From Bacteroidia bacterium (GTDB lineage: Bacteria > Bacteroidota > Bacteroidia > B-17B0 > Aurantibacillaceae), in assembly GCA_018000995.1 (NCBI GenBank), contig JAGNIU010000004.1, positions 1 through 64,000 of the forward strand: 64,000 bases of DNA, written 5' to 3'. A program made the position numbers and the translations under genes. Shown here piece after piece: positions 24,439 through 34,696 of this stretch. The first letter of the stretch is position 1. Each line of letters starts with the position of its first letter. The notes under the pieces were generated by a model. It worked only from the letters and a program-made list of their open reading frames with translations, was not told where the DNA came from and did no database searches.

Positions 24439-27198
24439 CTATTTATTAATAACCACTTTTTTAACGGCTATTATGTTGTTATTTTGTTTAATGTTTACAA
24501 TATAAACGCCTCCGGCTAATGAGCTGGTATTAATAACCAAATGTTGATTTAAGGATTTGGTTTGGTATACCAATTGCCCTAATGTATTACGGATTTCAGT
24601 TGTCGTTTCAGTTTTTGGCAAACTATTTAAATCAACATTTAGAACATCATTGGCTGGATTTGGATACAGGATTACCTTTCCATCAAATTCCAATTCCTTA
24701 ACACCAATAAATTGTTTGTCGTTCGATTGATTACTTTTTGTTTTGGTTTTTAACACCATTGTTTTTGCTGTAGCATTACAAGAGAAGCCAACAGCATCAA
24801 CAAACCATTTTATATTGGTTGGCCAAACAGTATTGTATTGTGGGTCGCTGGCTAAACCGCCTGTAGTACTAGTAACAATTGTTTCTGTACCAATCGCTAA
24901 ATCTCTTCGCTTTAAATTATAATTGGAAACCGGTGTTGTTGTTGTTGATTCGATTGAATACATATTCCAATTAAAATTACCATTTAACTGATCCTGAATA
25001 AAAATAGTTTCATGCCATAAACTTAAAGCGCTTGCGTTTCCACACGAATCTTTTACTTGAAGTTTATATTTATAGTATGTTAAGTTTGGATTTCCATTTG
25101 CCGGACCAATACTTCTGTTAGTATCGATATACATGCTCATTGCAGTTCGACTTATAGCAGCAATTCTGGTATAGGTATTTGTACTTACTTCACGATAAAC
25201 CACAAAACTATCGGCTTGAGGGTATAATGTTTTATCCCAATAAATTTCGTTATACACACTTAAACTATCTACCGTAACTTGACAGATGTCCGGAGTTTGT
25301 GCATATGAAGAAACATTTACAGTACCAGTTTTAACGCATCCATTACTTAATGTTGTAGTCACAGTATAATTTGTTGCTCCTGTTGCAGCAGTAACAGTTG
25401 GTGTTAAAACAGAACTACTACTAAGGTTTGTAGCGGGCGACCATGTAACTAAAGTTGCCGTTGGATTACATGTTGCACTAATAACTGCTTTTTGTTTGCA
25501 TAATAAATTTAAACTAGAACCTGCATTTAAACTTGCAGGCAAAACTGTTATAGTTAAACTACCGGGTGTACCAACACAAGTGGCAGAAGAACCTGTAACC
25601 GAGTAAACGGTATTTGTTGAGGGTGCAATTACAATTGAAGAAGTTGTTGCTCCTGTGCTCCAGGTATAAGAACTAGCACCGGATGCGGTTAATGTTGCTG
25701 ATGAACCTGTACAAACATTGGAAGGTCCGGTTAAAGTAGTTGTTAAACATCCAATCTTAGAATAAAAACCATCGTTTCCACCCGCGCTATTTAAAGTAGT
25801 AGTGCCGAAGGCAGTTGGTCCGGCAATGTTATAATATCCGGCCACATAAACATTGCCAACAGCATCGGAAGCTATACCAGAAGCATATTCATTACTTGAT
25901 CCATTCGCACTTGTTGCCCATTGTGCTACACCGGCTGAATTATATTTTACAACAAAAGCCTCAGTAGTTGTTCCCGGATTTGAGTTTGTTAAATTTCCTG
26001 CTCCGGTTGTAACTACCGTGCCGGCAAACGAACCGCATACATAAACATTATTATTTCCGTCAGTAGCAATTGAACGTGTATCTTCGTTGAGTGCATTGCC
26101 TGTCATAACCTTGTTCGCCCATTGTAAAGTTCCTGCAGAATTATATTTAGCTACAAAAGCATCATAACCACCAGAGTATGCTAATGTTGTTGTACCAATA
26201 GTATAAGGCGTTCCAAAATAATAACCGGTAATGTATGGATTGTTTGAAGCATCAACCGCAAGCTCTCCAAAGTAGTCGACACCGCTCGTTGAACTTCCTC
26301 CAGAGCCTCGAGCCCATGAGAAACCTCCAACATCAGTAAACTTAGAAACAAATAAATCTTGACCACCATAAGATGTTAATGTTGTTGTTCCTATTATTGA
26401 AGTTGGCGTTAATGTTGAAGTAGGAGAAAAACTGCCTGCGACATAAGGATAACTATTAGATGCGTCAATACTAACTGAATGTCCGTAATCATTAGAAGCT
26501 GACCCTCCTGTACGTAAAGCCCATGTTGGATTTCCAAAACTGGATAATTTTATAAGGAAGATATCGAAGGTAGCACCAGAAGTACTTGCATTTGCCAGAG
26601 TAGTAGTTCCTATTGCTAAATTGGGTGTATTAAAATAACCGGTCATATATAAACTGGATTGCGTATTTGTATAAGCAACGCCTCCACCCGTTTCGTTTCC
26701 ACTTCCACCGTATTTTCTTAACCATTGTGGAGAACCAAAACCATCGAAACACGCCACGTAAGCATCACTTGTAAAATTGGTATAATTGGAAACGCTAAGT
26801 GGTGAAACTGTAATACTTGGGCTATCGAACGAACCTGTTACATAAACTCTACCTGCAGCATCAGAACAAATTCCATTAACGGATTCCTGTCCTGTACCGG
26901 CAATACGTTGTGACCAAATGTAATTACCATTTGCATCAAATTTAGCAACAAACACATCACTACCACCGGCATTTGCAATACTAACTGTACCGATATTCAT
27001 TGATACACCTGAGAAAGTACCGGTCACAAATACATTCCCTGATGGATCGGTACAAGTTAAACTTGCTACATCACTATTTGAACCACCTAAACTATTGGCC
27101 CATTGCCAAGCTTGAGAAAATGCCGGATTAGTTATGCTAATAAAACCAATTATTAAAAATAAAAAGGTTTTGTTTGTCTTGTTTTTAAAAAATCTCAT
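24439..27198 (-). CDS. T9SS-secreted SBBP-repeat protein (type B, copy 1)
   Basis: 919 residues. Signal peptide (ITNPAFSQ), then SBBP-type propeller repeats of a second flavour: SLGGSNSDVASLTCTDPSGNVFVTGTFSG, with MNIGTVSIAN or AIGTTTLAN in place of the VDFDPG loop (about 30-480). Next come Ig-like domains (CTGSSATLTASGASSYTWSTG), the conserved NEIYWDKTLYPQADSFVVYREV module (about 650-820) and a T9SS type A sorting domain (YPNPANDVLNVDLN ... VVINK). It is more similar in its N-terminal 550 residues to the gene at 30525 than to its immediate neighbours, while the C-terminal third is alike in all four. Probably cell-surface or secreted. No separate terminator divides it from the downstream copy. 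Confidence 0.9.
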   Translation of the reverse strand: MRFFKNKTNKTFLFLIIGFISITNPAFSQAWQWANSLGGSNSDVASLTCTDPSGNVFVTGTFSGVSMNIGTVSIANAGGSDVFVAKFDANGNYIWSQRIAGTGQESVNGICSDAAGRVYVTGSFDSPSITVSPLSVSNYTNFTSDAYVACFDGFGSPQWLRKYGGSGNETGGGVAYTNTQSSLYMTGYFNTPNLAIGTTTLANASTSGATFDIFLIKLSSFGNPTWALRTGGSASNDYGHSVSIDASNSYPYVAGSFSPTSTLTPTSIIGTTTLTSYGGQDLFVSKFTDVGGFSWARGSGGSSTSGVDYFGELAVDASNNPYITGYYFGTPYTIGTTTLAYSGGYDAFVAKYNSAGTLQWANKVMTGNALNEDTRSIATDGNNNVYVCGSFAGTVVTTGAGNLTNSNPGTTTEAFVVKYNSAGVAQWATSANGSSNEYASGIASDAVGNVYVAGYYNIAGPTAFGTTTLNSAGGNDGFYSKIGCLTTTLTGPSNVCTGSSATLTASGASSYTWSTGATTSSIVIAPSTNTVYSVTGSSATCVGTPGSLTITVLPASLNAGSSLNLLCKQKAVISATCNPTATLVTWSPATNLSSSSVLTPTVTAATGATNYTVTTTLSNGCVKTGTVNVSSYAQTPDICQVTVDSLSVYNEIYWDKTLYPQADSFVVYREVSTNTYTRIAAISRTAMSMYIDTNRSIGPANGNPNLTYYKYKLQVKDSCGNASALSLWHETIFIQDQLNGNFNWNMYSIESTTTTPVSNYNLKRRDLAIGTETIVTSTTGGLASDPQYNTVWPTNIKWFVDAVGFSCNATAKTMVLKTKTKSNQSNDKQFIGVKELEFDGKVILYPNPANDVLNVDLNSLPKTETTTEIRNTLGQLVYQTKSLNQHLVINTSSLAGGVYIVNIKQNNNIIAVKKVVINK

Positions 27199-27231
27199 GG
27201 TTAATTTAAATATATGGGAACACTAATTTAC

Positions 27232-27261
27232 AAAAAAAGCCCTACTTCTAAGCAGGGCTTT
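27232..27261 (-). terminator. Terminator after the third propeller gene
   Basis: AAAGCCCT...AGGGCTTT stem followed on the minus strand by a T7 run, between the genes ending at 27288 and starting at 27198. It is nearly the same sequence as the terminator at 21497-21526. Confidence 0.85.
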
Positions 27262-27287
27262 AAACTAATTTTTAGCTTTTTGATCGC

Positions 27288-30200
27288 TTATTTGTCAATA
27301 ACCACCTTTTTAACAGCAATTACATTGTTATTTTGTTTAATGTTCACAATATAAACACCGCCGGCTAATTCAGATGTGTTTATTACTAAATGTTGATTTA
27401 ACGATTTGGTTTCGTAAACAATCTGCCCAAGCGTATTTAGAATTTCAATGTTTGTTTCGGTTTTTGACAATCCGTTTAAATCTATATTTAATAAATCGCT
27501 AGCCGGATTTGGATAAATATGAACATTGTTAGCCAAAGCGTAATTAGTAATTCCCATTGCTAATTTGTCATTGGATTGATTACTCTTAGTTTTAGTTTTT
27601 AAAACCATAACCTTAGCAGTAGCATTACAACTGAAGCCAACAGCATCCACAAACCATTTTACATTTAACGGCCAGAATGAAGCGTAAAAAGGATCATTAG
27701 CTAAATTACCAACTGTACTTACAATTAACGTTTCTGTACCTGTTGAAACCATACGACGTTTTACGTTGTAAAGTGTAATTGGTGGTGCGCTTAATTCAAT
27801 CCCATAACTATTCCAATTGAAATTACCGTTTAATTGATCTTGAATAAAAATTGTTTCATGCCATTTACTCATGGCACTTAAATTACCACAAGTATCACGG
27901 ATTTGCATCTTGTATTTATAGTAAGTTAAATTTGGATTTCCATTAGCTGGACCAATACTTCTGTTAGTATCCACATACATACTGTACACTGATTTGTGTA
28001 AAGCTGCAATTCTTTTATAATTGTTTAAGCTTGTTTCACGATAAACAATGAAACTATCTGCCGAAGGATATAGAGTTTTATCCCAATAAATTTCATTATT
28101 AAAGCCTAAACTGTCAGTTGTAACTTGACAAATATTTGGTATTGGAGGTTGAACAATATTTACGGTAAATGAACCGCCACCATTACATCCGTTTAAGGAA
28201 GTAGCATTAATAGTATAAACAGTAGTGACTGTTGGTGTTGCAGTAATAGTTGAACCTACAATAGAACCAGGGAACCAAGTGTATGTTGAGGCTCCTGCAC
28301 CTGTTAACGTTTGTGGTTTATTTAAACAAATAACATTTTTACCTGAAACTGTAACAGTTGGATTGGGTGCTTGGTTAACTGAGATGGTTGCAGAATTTGT
28401 ACAACTAGTCAAAGCAGTTCCCATAACAGTGTAAGTTGCAGAAGCTGTAGGCGTGAAAGGAACAGTATTAGCAACTCCACTACTCCATGTATAAGTATTT
28501 GCACCCGAACCGCTCAATGTCAGTAAACTTCCAGAACATACTGCTGTTGGAGTTGCAATACCAACTATAGTAGGTTTCGGATTCACAAAAACTGTATTAA
28601 CCTGAGATGTAGTAGTACCACAAGCATTCGTTGCAGTAATAATAATACTAAACGAGGTAGTACCGGTAAACGACATAGAGGTATTTGTTGCAGTGGATGG
28701 ACTAAAGCCAACTCCACTCGCTCCAGAAACACTCCAGCCGTAATTAGTTCCAGCCTGAACAAGAGAACCTGTTAATGCTACAGGTATTGTAGTTGGTGTT
28801 CCTGCACAAATTGTAAAATTTGAAGACGTAGTACTAATTGTTGTAGGTAAAGTACAACTTAATTTGTGTATGTATCCATCGGTTTGACCAACTGCAGTTA
28901 GAGAATAAGAACCTGGTCCCGGATCAAAATCAACGGTACTCCAAAAAGAACCTATAGTATAAACGTTACCTTGAGCATCAAGGTCGAGGTCACTTGGACT
29001 ATCTCCAATATTATTACTTCCAAAACTTTTTGCCCAAATAAAGTTTGTGTTATTATCCCATTTCAAAATAAAACAATCCTGATTAAGTCCGTTTGCTTGC
29101 ATGGTATATGAAGATGTGGCGCTCGGATCGAAATCTACAATATCATCAAAAGAACCGGTAACATAAATATTTCCTAATGGATCAAGTGCCATACCTGGAC
29201 AACTTTGTGTATTTAATCCACCAATTTGTTTCGACCATTGATAAACTAAGGTTGGTGACCACTTACAAACATATCCATCAGATGAACCCATTGAAGCTAA
29301 AGTATTAATTCCAAATCCCGGGTCAAAATCACATAAGGTGCTAAACTGACCTGATAAATAAACGTTATCAGAAGCATCGAGTAATATTTGTGAATTATTA
29401 TCATAACTATTTCCACCAATAACACCTAAGGAATTGTACCCACCGCTACTTGTGACTAATTTAACAACGTAAACATCGCCTTGTCCGGCCGAAGTATAAG
29501 TAGCGCAAGCGCAACCGGGTGTAAGATTAACATTGCTTCCATAAAAAATACCTGTACAATAAACTATAGTACCTGCAGCATTTACAGCAACATCAGAACC
29601 ATAGTCAGTTGAGGCGCCACCTAAAGAAACTGCCCAAACATAATTACCATTTAAATCGTATTTACCTACAAAGGCATCTTGAGAGCCATGAACTGTTAGC
29701 GTATTCGTAGCTGCACCCGGATTGAAATCAGCCGTACCGGTAAAAGTTCCTGTTACATAAAGCGCTGTGTTTGCTGCATCCATAGTAATAGAGCTAGCCC
29801 AATCACCAAAAACACCACCCATACTTTTTGCCCATACAAACGTTCCTGCTGAATTTAATTTCCACATAAAACAATCTGTATTTCCTGCAGAAACCAAATT
29901 TGTTGTTCCTACTCCCGGATCAAAATCAACTGTTCCTCTATATTGTCCAACTACATATATATTTGATGCCGCGTCAACAATAACATCAGAAGCTGTTTCG
30001 TCTGTGGCAGCTCCAACTTTTTTAGCCCATACCAAAGCTCCAGCTGAAGTTAGTTTCATAACGAAGATATCATCTCCACCTGCTACTGAAGTCATATTAA
30101 AAACCCCTACTCCTGGGTCAAAGTCAACTGTTCCTGAAAATGAACCGATAGCAATAACGTTACCGGAAGCGTCAATAGCAGTAGCACGCCAGTCATCATA

Positions 30201-30326
30201 AGTTACACCTCCAAATGTTCTAGCCCAAACAAAATTTTGAGAAAAAACAGTTGTTGTGAAATAGAAAAAGCTTAGAATAAAAAATAAACTTGTTTTCGAT
30301 AACTTAAATTGTAAATGTTGTTTCAT
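27288..30326 (-). CDS. T9SS-secreted SBBP-repeat protein (type A, copy 2)
   Basis: 1012 residues, the longest of the four. Signal peptide (FTTTVFSQ) and NFVWAR, then propeller repeats with the VDFDPGVG loop (GTVDFDPGVGVFNMTSVAGGDD; about 30-500). Three Ig/PKD-like domains follow (CAGTPTTIPVALTG; VCSGSLLTLSGSGANTYTWSSG; ICLNKPQTLTGAGASTYTWFPG), more than in the other copies and accounting for the extra length. The shared NEIYWDKTLYPSADSFIVYRET module and a type A sorting domain (YPNPASDLLNIDLN ... VVIDK) close the protein. Terminators on both sides make it an independent unit. The role as surface adhesin or binding protein is inference from architecture. Confidence 0.9.
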   Translation of the reverse strand: MKQHLQFKLSKTSLFFILSFFYFTTTVFSQNFVWARTFGGVTYDDWRATAIDASGNVIAIGSFSGTVDFDPGVGVFNMTSVAGGDDIFVMKLTSAGALVWAKKVGAATDETASDVIVDAASNIYVVGQYRGTVDFDPGVGTTNLVSAGNTDCFMWKLNSAGTFVWAKSMGGVFGDWASSITMDAANTALYVTGTFTGTADFNPGAATNTLTVHGSQDAFVGKYDLNGNYVWAVSLGGASTDYGSDVAVNAAGTIVYCTGIFYGSNVNLTPGCACATYTSAGQGDVYVVKLVTSSGGYNSLGVIGGNSYDNNSQILLDASDNVYLSGQFSTLCDFDPGFGINTLASMGSSDGYVCKWSPTLVYQWSKQIGGLNTQSCPGMALDPLGNIYVTGSFDDIVDFDPSATSSYTMQANGLNQDCFILKWDNNTNFIWAKSFGSNNIGDSPSDLDLDAQGNVYTIGSFWSTVDFDPGPGSYSLTAVGQTDGYIHKLSCTLPTTISTTSSNFTICAGTPTTIPVALTGSLVQAGTNYGWSVSGASGVGFSPSTATNTSMSFTGTTSFSIIITATNACGTTTSQVNTVFVNPKPTIVGIATPTAVCSGSLLTLSGSGANTYTWSSGVANTVPFTPTASATYTVMGTALTSCTNSATISVNQAPNPTVTVSGKNVICLNKPQTLTGAGASTYTWFPGSIVGSTITATPTVTTVYTINATSLNGCNGGGSFTVNIVQPPIPNICQVTTDSLGFNNEIYWDKTLYPSADSFIVYRETSLNNYKRIAALHKSVYSMYVDTNRSIGPANGNPNLTYYKYKMQIRDTCGNLSAMSKWHETIFIQDQLNGNFNWNSYGIELSAPPITLYNVKRRMVSTGTETLIVSTVGNLANDPFYASFWPLNVKWFVDAVGFSCNATAKVMVLKTKTKSNQSNDKLAMGITNYALANNVHIYPNPASDLLNIDLNGLSKTETNIEILNTLGQIVYETKSLNQHLVINTSELAGGVYIVNIKQNNNVIAVKKVVIDK

Positions 30327-30412
30327 TGGTTTTGAGTTTTAATAACTAAAATTACTAAATACAACTGACACTATTAGTTAATTAGAACGAACGCTGATAA
30401 ACTCAATAAAAT

Positions 30413-30443
30413 AAAAAAGGCCAAAGAATTACTTTGACCTTTA
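30413..30443 (-). terminator. Terminator after the fourth propeller gene
   Basis: On the minus strand AAAGGTCAAAG pairs with CTTTGGCCTTT (one G-T pair), then TTTATTTTATT. It lies between the genes ending at 30525 and starting at 30326. Confidence 0.75.
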
Positions 30444-30524
30444 ATTATATGATTTTCAGTACTTTGACTAGAAATTAGTTTTAATAATCAAAACCTGGTT
30501 TTTTAACAAACGTAAGGTTTGATA

Positions 30525-33263
30525 TTATTTACCGATTACAATTTTCTTTACTGATATGGTTTTATTGTTTTGAACTATGTGAACCATGTAAACACCATTT
30601 GAAATTGAACTTGTATTTACCACCAAATGCTGATTTAAAGATTTGGTTTCGTAAACAGTTTGTCCTAACATGTTTTTAATTTCCACAACTGTTTCTGTTT
30701 TATCAAGTGCATTTAAATCGATGTTCAAAATATCACTTGCTGGATTCGGATAAATTTTAATGGCACTATTTAAACTGTAACCATTAATTCCTAAGGCAAT
30801 TTTATCATTCGACTGATTACTCTTGGTTTTAGTTTTAGTCACCATTACTTTTGCCGTAGGATTACAATTGAAACCAATTGCATCAACAAACCATTTCACA
30901 TTTAATGGCCAGAATGAATTGTATAAAGGATCATTAGCTAAACCACCTGTTGTACTTACAATTAATGTTTCAGTACCTGTACTAACCATTCTTCTTTTTA
31001 AGTTATAATTTGATATTGGTGTTGCAGTTGTTCCTTCAATAGCGTACATGTTCCAGTTAAAATTACCGTTCATTTGATCCTGAATAAATATTGTTTCATG
31101 CCACAAACTCATTGCGCTCATATTGCCGCATGAATCTTTCATACGCAACTTATATTTATAATAAGTTAAATTAGGGTCGCCATTTGCCGGACCAATACTT
31201 CTATTAGTATCAACATACATACTCATGGCAGAATATCTTTGACGGGCAATAAGTTTATAAACATTAGTGCTTACCTCTCTGTAAACAAAAAAACTATCCG
31301 CTCTTGGGTATAACGTTTTCTCCCAATAAATCTCATTGTTATTTCCTAAACTATCTACTGTTACCTGACAAATATTGGGTGTTTGTACAGCGGAATTAAC
31401 ATTTACAGTTGATGTTTTAACACAGCCATTGCTTAATGTAACATTCATAGTATAAGTAATATTACCGGTTACTGTTGCTGTTGGTGTTAATACAGAAGCA
31501 CTACTTAATCCTGTTGCAGGAGTCCATGTAACAGAACTTGCCGAAGGGCTGCATGTTGCGGTTAGTACTGATTTTTGTTTACATAATAAACTCAAATTAC
31601 TGCCGGCAGAAGCACTAGCAGGTAAAAAAGTTAAACTTAAAGTACCAGCAGTACCAACACAAGAACCACTTGTTCCAGTAGCAGTATAAACTGTAGTAAC
31701 TGTTGGAGAAACTACAATATTTGATGTTGTAGCACCAGTACTCCAGCTATAAGAGGTAGCTCCGGTTGCAGTTAAAGTTGCAGTAGTACCAGCACATATA
31801 TTTGATGGACCAAGAATACCAGTTGTTAAACATCCTATTTTAGCAAGGAAAATATCGTAAGCACCAAGAGTTGTTATAGTATTAGAAGAAAAAGCACTAA
31901 GACCATCCATATATCCTCCAACGTAAATATTACCATTCGCATCAAGGTCTATTGCGGGAGCAGGTGCCTCATTAGCAGTACCGGTTGATTTGGCATTCCA
32001 TTGGTATGCACCAGAAGTGTTATACTTCGCTACGAATAAATCATATGTTCCAATAAAGGCATTAGACAAAGTTGCTGATCCTACATTACAACTTGTGCCA
32101 TCAAAATATCCTAAAAAATAAGCATTACCTGCAGCGTCAACCGTAACACCACCTGCATAATCATTAGTTGTTCCACTTGCCCTTACCGCCCACTGAGCAA
32201 TACCGCTTGAATTATATTTTGCTAAATAACCATCATAACCCCCGCTATTTGGCGAGCCAAAAGAACCAAAATTCATTGATGACTGACCACTTAATGCAAC
32301 ATAAACGTTGTTCGAGCCATCAACATCGAGATTACTTGGATAATCACCCGAAGTACTACCCATACCAGTCGCCCAAGTAAAGGCACCTGCTGCTGAATAC
32401 TTTGCTAACCATACATCGCCTGAACCATACTGAGCTATAACGGAACTGGTGCCAATAGTGGTAGTTGCATTATAAGTCCCAACAATATTTGGATTACCAT
32501 TCACATCAACTTCAACATCATTAGCATACTCATCGCAGTTCATAGAACCTAAATTTCTACCCCAATTCACTGTGCCGTTACTGTTAAAACGAATTAAAAA
32601 ACCTTCAGACTTACCAGTTAAACTACTATTGTTTATAGTAACAGTACCAATTGCTAAAGTAGGGTCGTAAAATGTACCACATACGTATAATCCGGAAACT
32701 GCATTTGAATAAGCACAACCACCGGGTAATTCCTGATTTACTCCGCCGTAAGTGTTAAACCATTGCGGTGTACCCAAAGAGTTTATACAGGTAACAAATA
32801 TATTATTTGTTGGTGAAACAGTATTTGAGTTGGCTGCAGTATACGGAGGAAAAGAAATAGAAGGGCTGATAAAATGACCTACTACATAAATTCTGCCGGA
32901 TGCATCTGAACTAAGACCGGTAACGTATTCACTCATTGTACCGGTAATACGTTGTACCCATTGAGCAACACCATTTGGATCATACTTCGCAATAAAAATA
33001 TCACGGCCACTAGTGCCTCCGTTATTAACTGTAATTGTTCCTATAGTAATCGAAACACTTTCAAAGCTACCAGCCACGTATACATTACCTGATGCATCTA
33101 CAATTGTACGACTAACATAATCATTTACGGGGCCACCACCGCTTTTAGCCCACTGCCATGCAGTAGATTGTGCAGTTATTGAATTTGAAATAAAGAAAGT
33201 TGAAATCGTAAAGAATACAACGCTCTTAAATAAATTGTAATTTTTCGTAAAGTTAAATTTCAT
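30525..33263 (-). CDS. T9SS-secreted SBBP-repeat protein (type B, copy 2)
   Basis: 912 residues, first transcribed of the four-gene array. Signal peptide (SNSITAQ), STAWQWAKSGGG, then type-B propeller repeats (GNVYVAGSFESVSITIGTITVNNGG; about 30-490), Ig-like domains (ICAGTTATLTATGATSYSWSTG) and the shared NEIYWEKTLYPRADSFFVYREV module. The C-terminus is a type A sorting domain (YPNPASDILNIDLN ... IVIGK). Layout and wording follow the gene at 24439 closely. It is divergent from the ureohydrolase gene at 33476. Between them (33264-33475, 212 bp) I see AT-rich DNA with AACC/GGTT stretches but no certain promoter. Confidence 0.9.
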   Translation of the reverse strand: MKFNFTKNYNLFKSVVFFTISTFFISNSITAQSTAWQWAKSGGGPVNDYVSRTIVDASGNVYVAGSFESVSITIGTITVNNGGTSGRDIFIAKYDPNGVAQWVQRITGTMSEYVTGLSSDASGRIYVVGHFISPSISFPPYTAANSNTVSPTNNIFVTCINSLGTPQWFNTYGGVNQELPGGCAYSNAVSGLYVCGTFYDPTLAIGTVTINNSSLTGKSEGFLIRFNSNGTVNWGRNLGSMNCDEYANDVEVDVNGNPNIVGTYNATTTIGTSSVIAQYGSGDVWLAKYSAAGAFTWATGMGSTSGDYPSNLDVDGSNNVYVALSGQSSMNFGSFGSPNSGGYDGYLAKYNSSGIAQWAVRASGTTNDYAGGVTVDAAGNAYFLGYFDGTSCNVGSATLSNAFIGTYDLFVAKYNTSGAYQWNAKSTGTANEAPAPAIDLDANGNIYVGGYMDGLSAFSSNTITTLGAYDIFLAKIGCLTTGILGPSNICAGTTATLTATGATSYSWSTGATTSNIVVSPTVTTVYTATGTSGSCVGTAGTLSLTFLPASASAGSNLSLLCKQKSVLTATCSPSASSVTWTPATGLSSASVLTPTATVTGNITYTMNVTLSNGCVKTSTVNVNSAVQTPNICQVTVDSLGNNNEIYWEKTLYPRADSFFVYREVSTNVYKLIARQRYSAMSMYVDTNRSIGPANGDPNLTYYKYKLRMKDSCGNMSAMSLWHETIFIQDQMNGNFNWNMYAIEGTTATPISNYNLKRRMVSTGTETLIVSTTGGLANDPLYNSFWPLNVKWFVDAIGFNCNPTAKVMVTKTKTKSNQSNDKIALGINGYSLNSAIKIYPNPASDILNIDLNALDKTETVVEIKNMLGQTVYETKSLNQHLVVNTSSISNGVYMVHIVQNNKTISVKKIVIGK

Positions 33264-33475
33264 GAAAATAAATTTTAAGTCTTAAAGATAAATAAAATAT
33301 AATAATACAACCTATTGGTTTTGGTTAAATTATAACTCTTTTACAAAGTTAAGCATTATCTAAATTTTAGATTCCTATTTCCCTTGTTTTAAGCTTTATA
33401 CTGTTAATTACTTTAGATTTTCTATACTTATTTGATGTTTTACTTGGGTATTTTAGCATATATAAATTCTACAAG

Positions 33476-34654
33476 ATGTCAGACATTGCCCATTATTTCA
33501 CACCTATCAATTTCGAACAAGTAACCGAAAACAAAGAACTTCAGGAAGGTCAACTTGGAAAAGACTTTGATGTTTATAAAGAAGGTTCTGATTTTCCTGA
33601 ACTTGAGAATATTGATATCGCTATAATTGGAGTTTGCGAAGATAGAAATGCTATTAATAACGAAGGTTGCTCTTTAGCTCCCGATACAGTTCGTAATTTT
33701 TTATACAGTTTATACAGCGGAAATTTTCAATCGAAAGTAGCAGATTTAGGAAATATTACGGAAGGACATTCGGTTGATGATACTTATTTCGCCTTAAAAA
33801 GCTGTGTCGATTTTTTAGTCCGTAAAAATATTATCCCAGTAATTATTGGTGGTAGTCAGGATTTAACCTACGCTCAATTTTTAGGATACAAAGATTTAGA
33901 ACAAACTATAAATATTGCTTCGGTAGATTCAACTTATGATTTAGGAAATCCTGAAGAGGATATTACCAATGTTTCTTACTTAGGAAAAATCATTTTACAT
34001 CAGCCCAATTATTTATTTAACTATAGTAATATTGGTTATCAAACTTATTTAGTTAGTCCGGCCTCAACAGCTATGATGACGAAATTATATTTCGATTCAT
34101 ATCGTCTCGGACAAATACGCGATAAAATAGAAGATGCGGAACCAATTATCCGTCAGGCCGACATGCTTAGTTTTGATATTACCTCTATAAAACATGCTGA
34201 TGCACCTGCTAATCCGAATGCATCGCCTAACGGTTTGTATGCCGAAGAAGCTTGTCAGGTTATGCGTTATGCAGGAATGAGTGATAAATTAACTTCATTA
34301 GGTATTTATGAAATTAATCCGGCTTTTGACGTCTCAGGAAAAACATCACATTTAGCGGCGCAAATGATTTGGTGTTTTATGGATGGGTTTTATAATCGTA
34401 AAAATGATTTTCCTTCACGTACCAATCCTGAATACTTACGTTTTAATGTAGTGTTGCAAGATGAGAAATACGAAATCAATTTCTATAAAAGTAAAAAAAG
34501 CGATCGTTGGTGGATGGAAATTCCGTACCCGCCTCATAAAGGATTAAAATTTGAACGTCATACTTTAATTCCATGTTCTTATAAAGACTATGAAATGGCT
34601 GTGAAGAATGAGATACCTGATCGCTGGTGGCAGACTTACCAAAAATTAAGCTAA
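33476..34654 (+). CDS. Formimidoylglutamase/arginase-fold protein with degenerate metal site
   Basis: 392 residues with the ureohydrolase fold: IDIAIIGVCEDRNAINNEGCSLAPDTVRNFL, IPVIIGGSQDLTY (about 120-132), INIASVDSTYDLG (146-157) and MLSFDITSIKHADAP (about 230-245). Active members have GG-x-HD, DAHxD and SxDxDxxDP to hold two Mn ions. Here they read GGSQD, DSTYD and SFDITSI, so most ligands are lost and hydrolase activity is unlikely. Such divergent forms occur in Bacteroidota near topA or gld genes, which are not seen here. Possibly a structural or regulatory pseudoenzyme. The last codons (PDRWWQTYQKLS) are repeated downstream of a REP element. Confidence 0.82.
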   Translation: MSDIAHYFTPINFEQVTENKELQEGQLGKDFDVYKEGSDFPELENIDIAIIGVCEDRNAINNEGCSLAPDTVRNFLYSLYSGNFQSKVADLGNITEGHSVDDTYFALKSCVDFLVRKNIIPVIIGGSQDLTYAQFLGYKDLEQTINIASVDSTYDLGNPEEDITNVSYLGKIILHQPNYLFNYSNIGYQTYLVSPASTAMMTKLYFDSYRLGQIRDKIEDAEPIIRQADMLSFDITSIKHADAPANPNASPNGLYAEEACQVMRYAGMSDKLTSLGIYEINPAFDVSGKTSHLAAQMIWCFMDGFYNRKNDFPSRTNPEYLRFNVVLQDEKYEINFYKSKKSDRWWMEIPYPPHKGLKFERHTLIPCSYKDYEMAVKNEIPDRWWQTYQKLS

Positions 34655-34675
34655 TCAAATTTAAAAACGAGTTGT

Positions 34676-34695
34676 CATCCTGAGCTTGCCGAAGG
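34676..34695. repeat. REP-like element between duplicated tail copies
   Basis: CATCCTGAGCTTGCCGAAGG, a variant of the CTGAGCTTGTCGAAG family found at 10328, 12120 and 18252. Here it is a single half with no inverted partner. Confidence 0.7.
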
Positions 34696-34696
34696 G

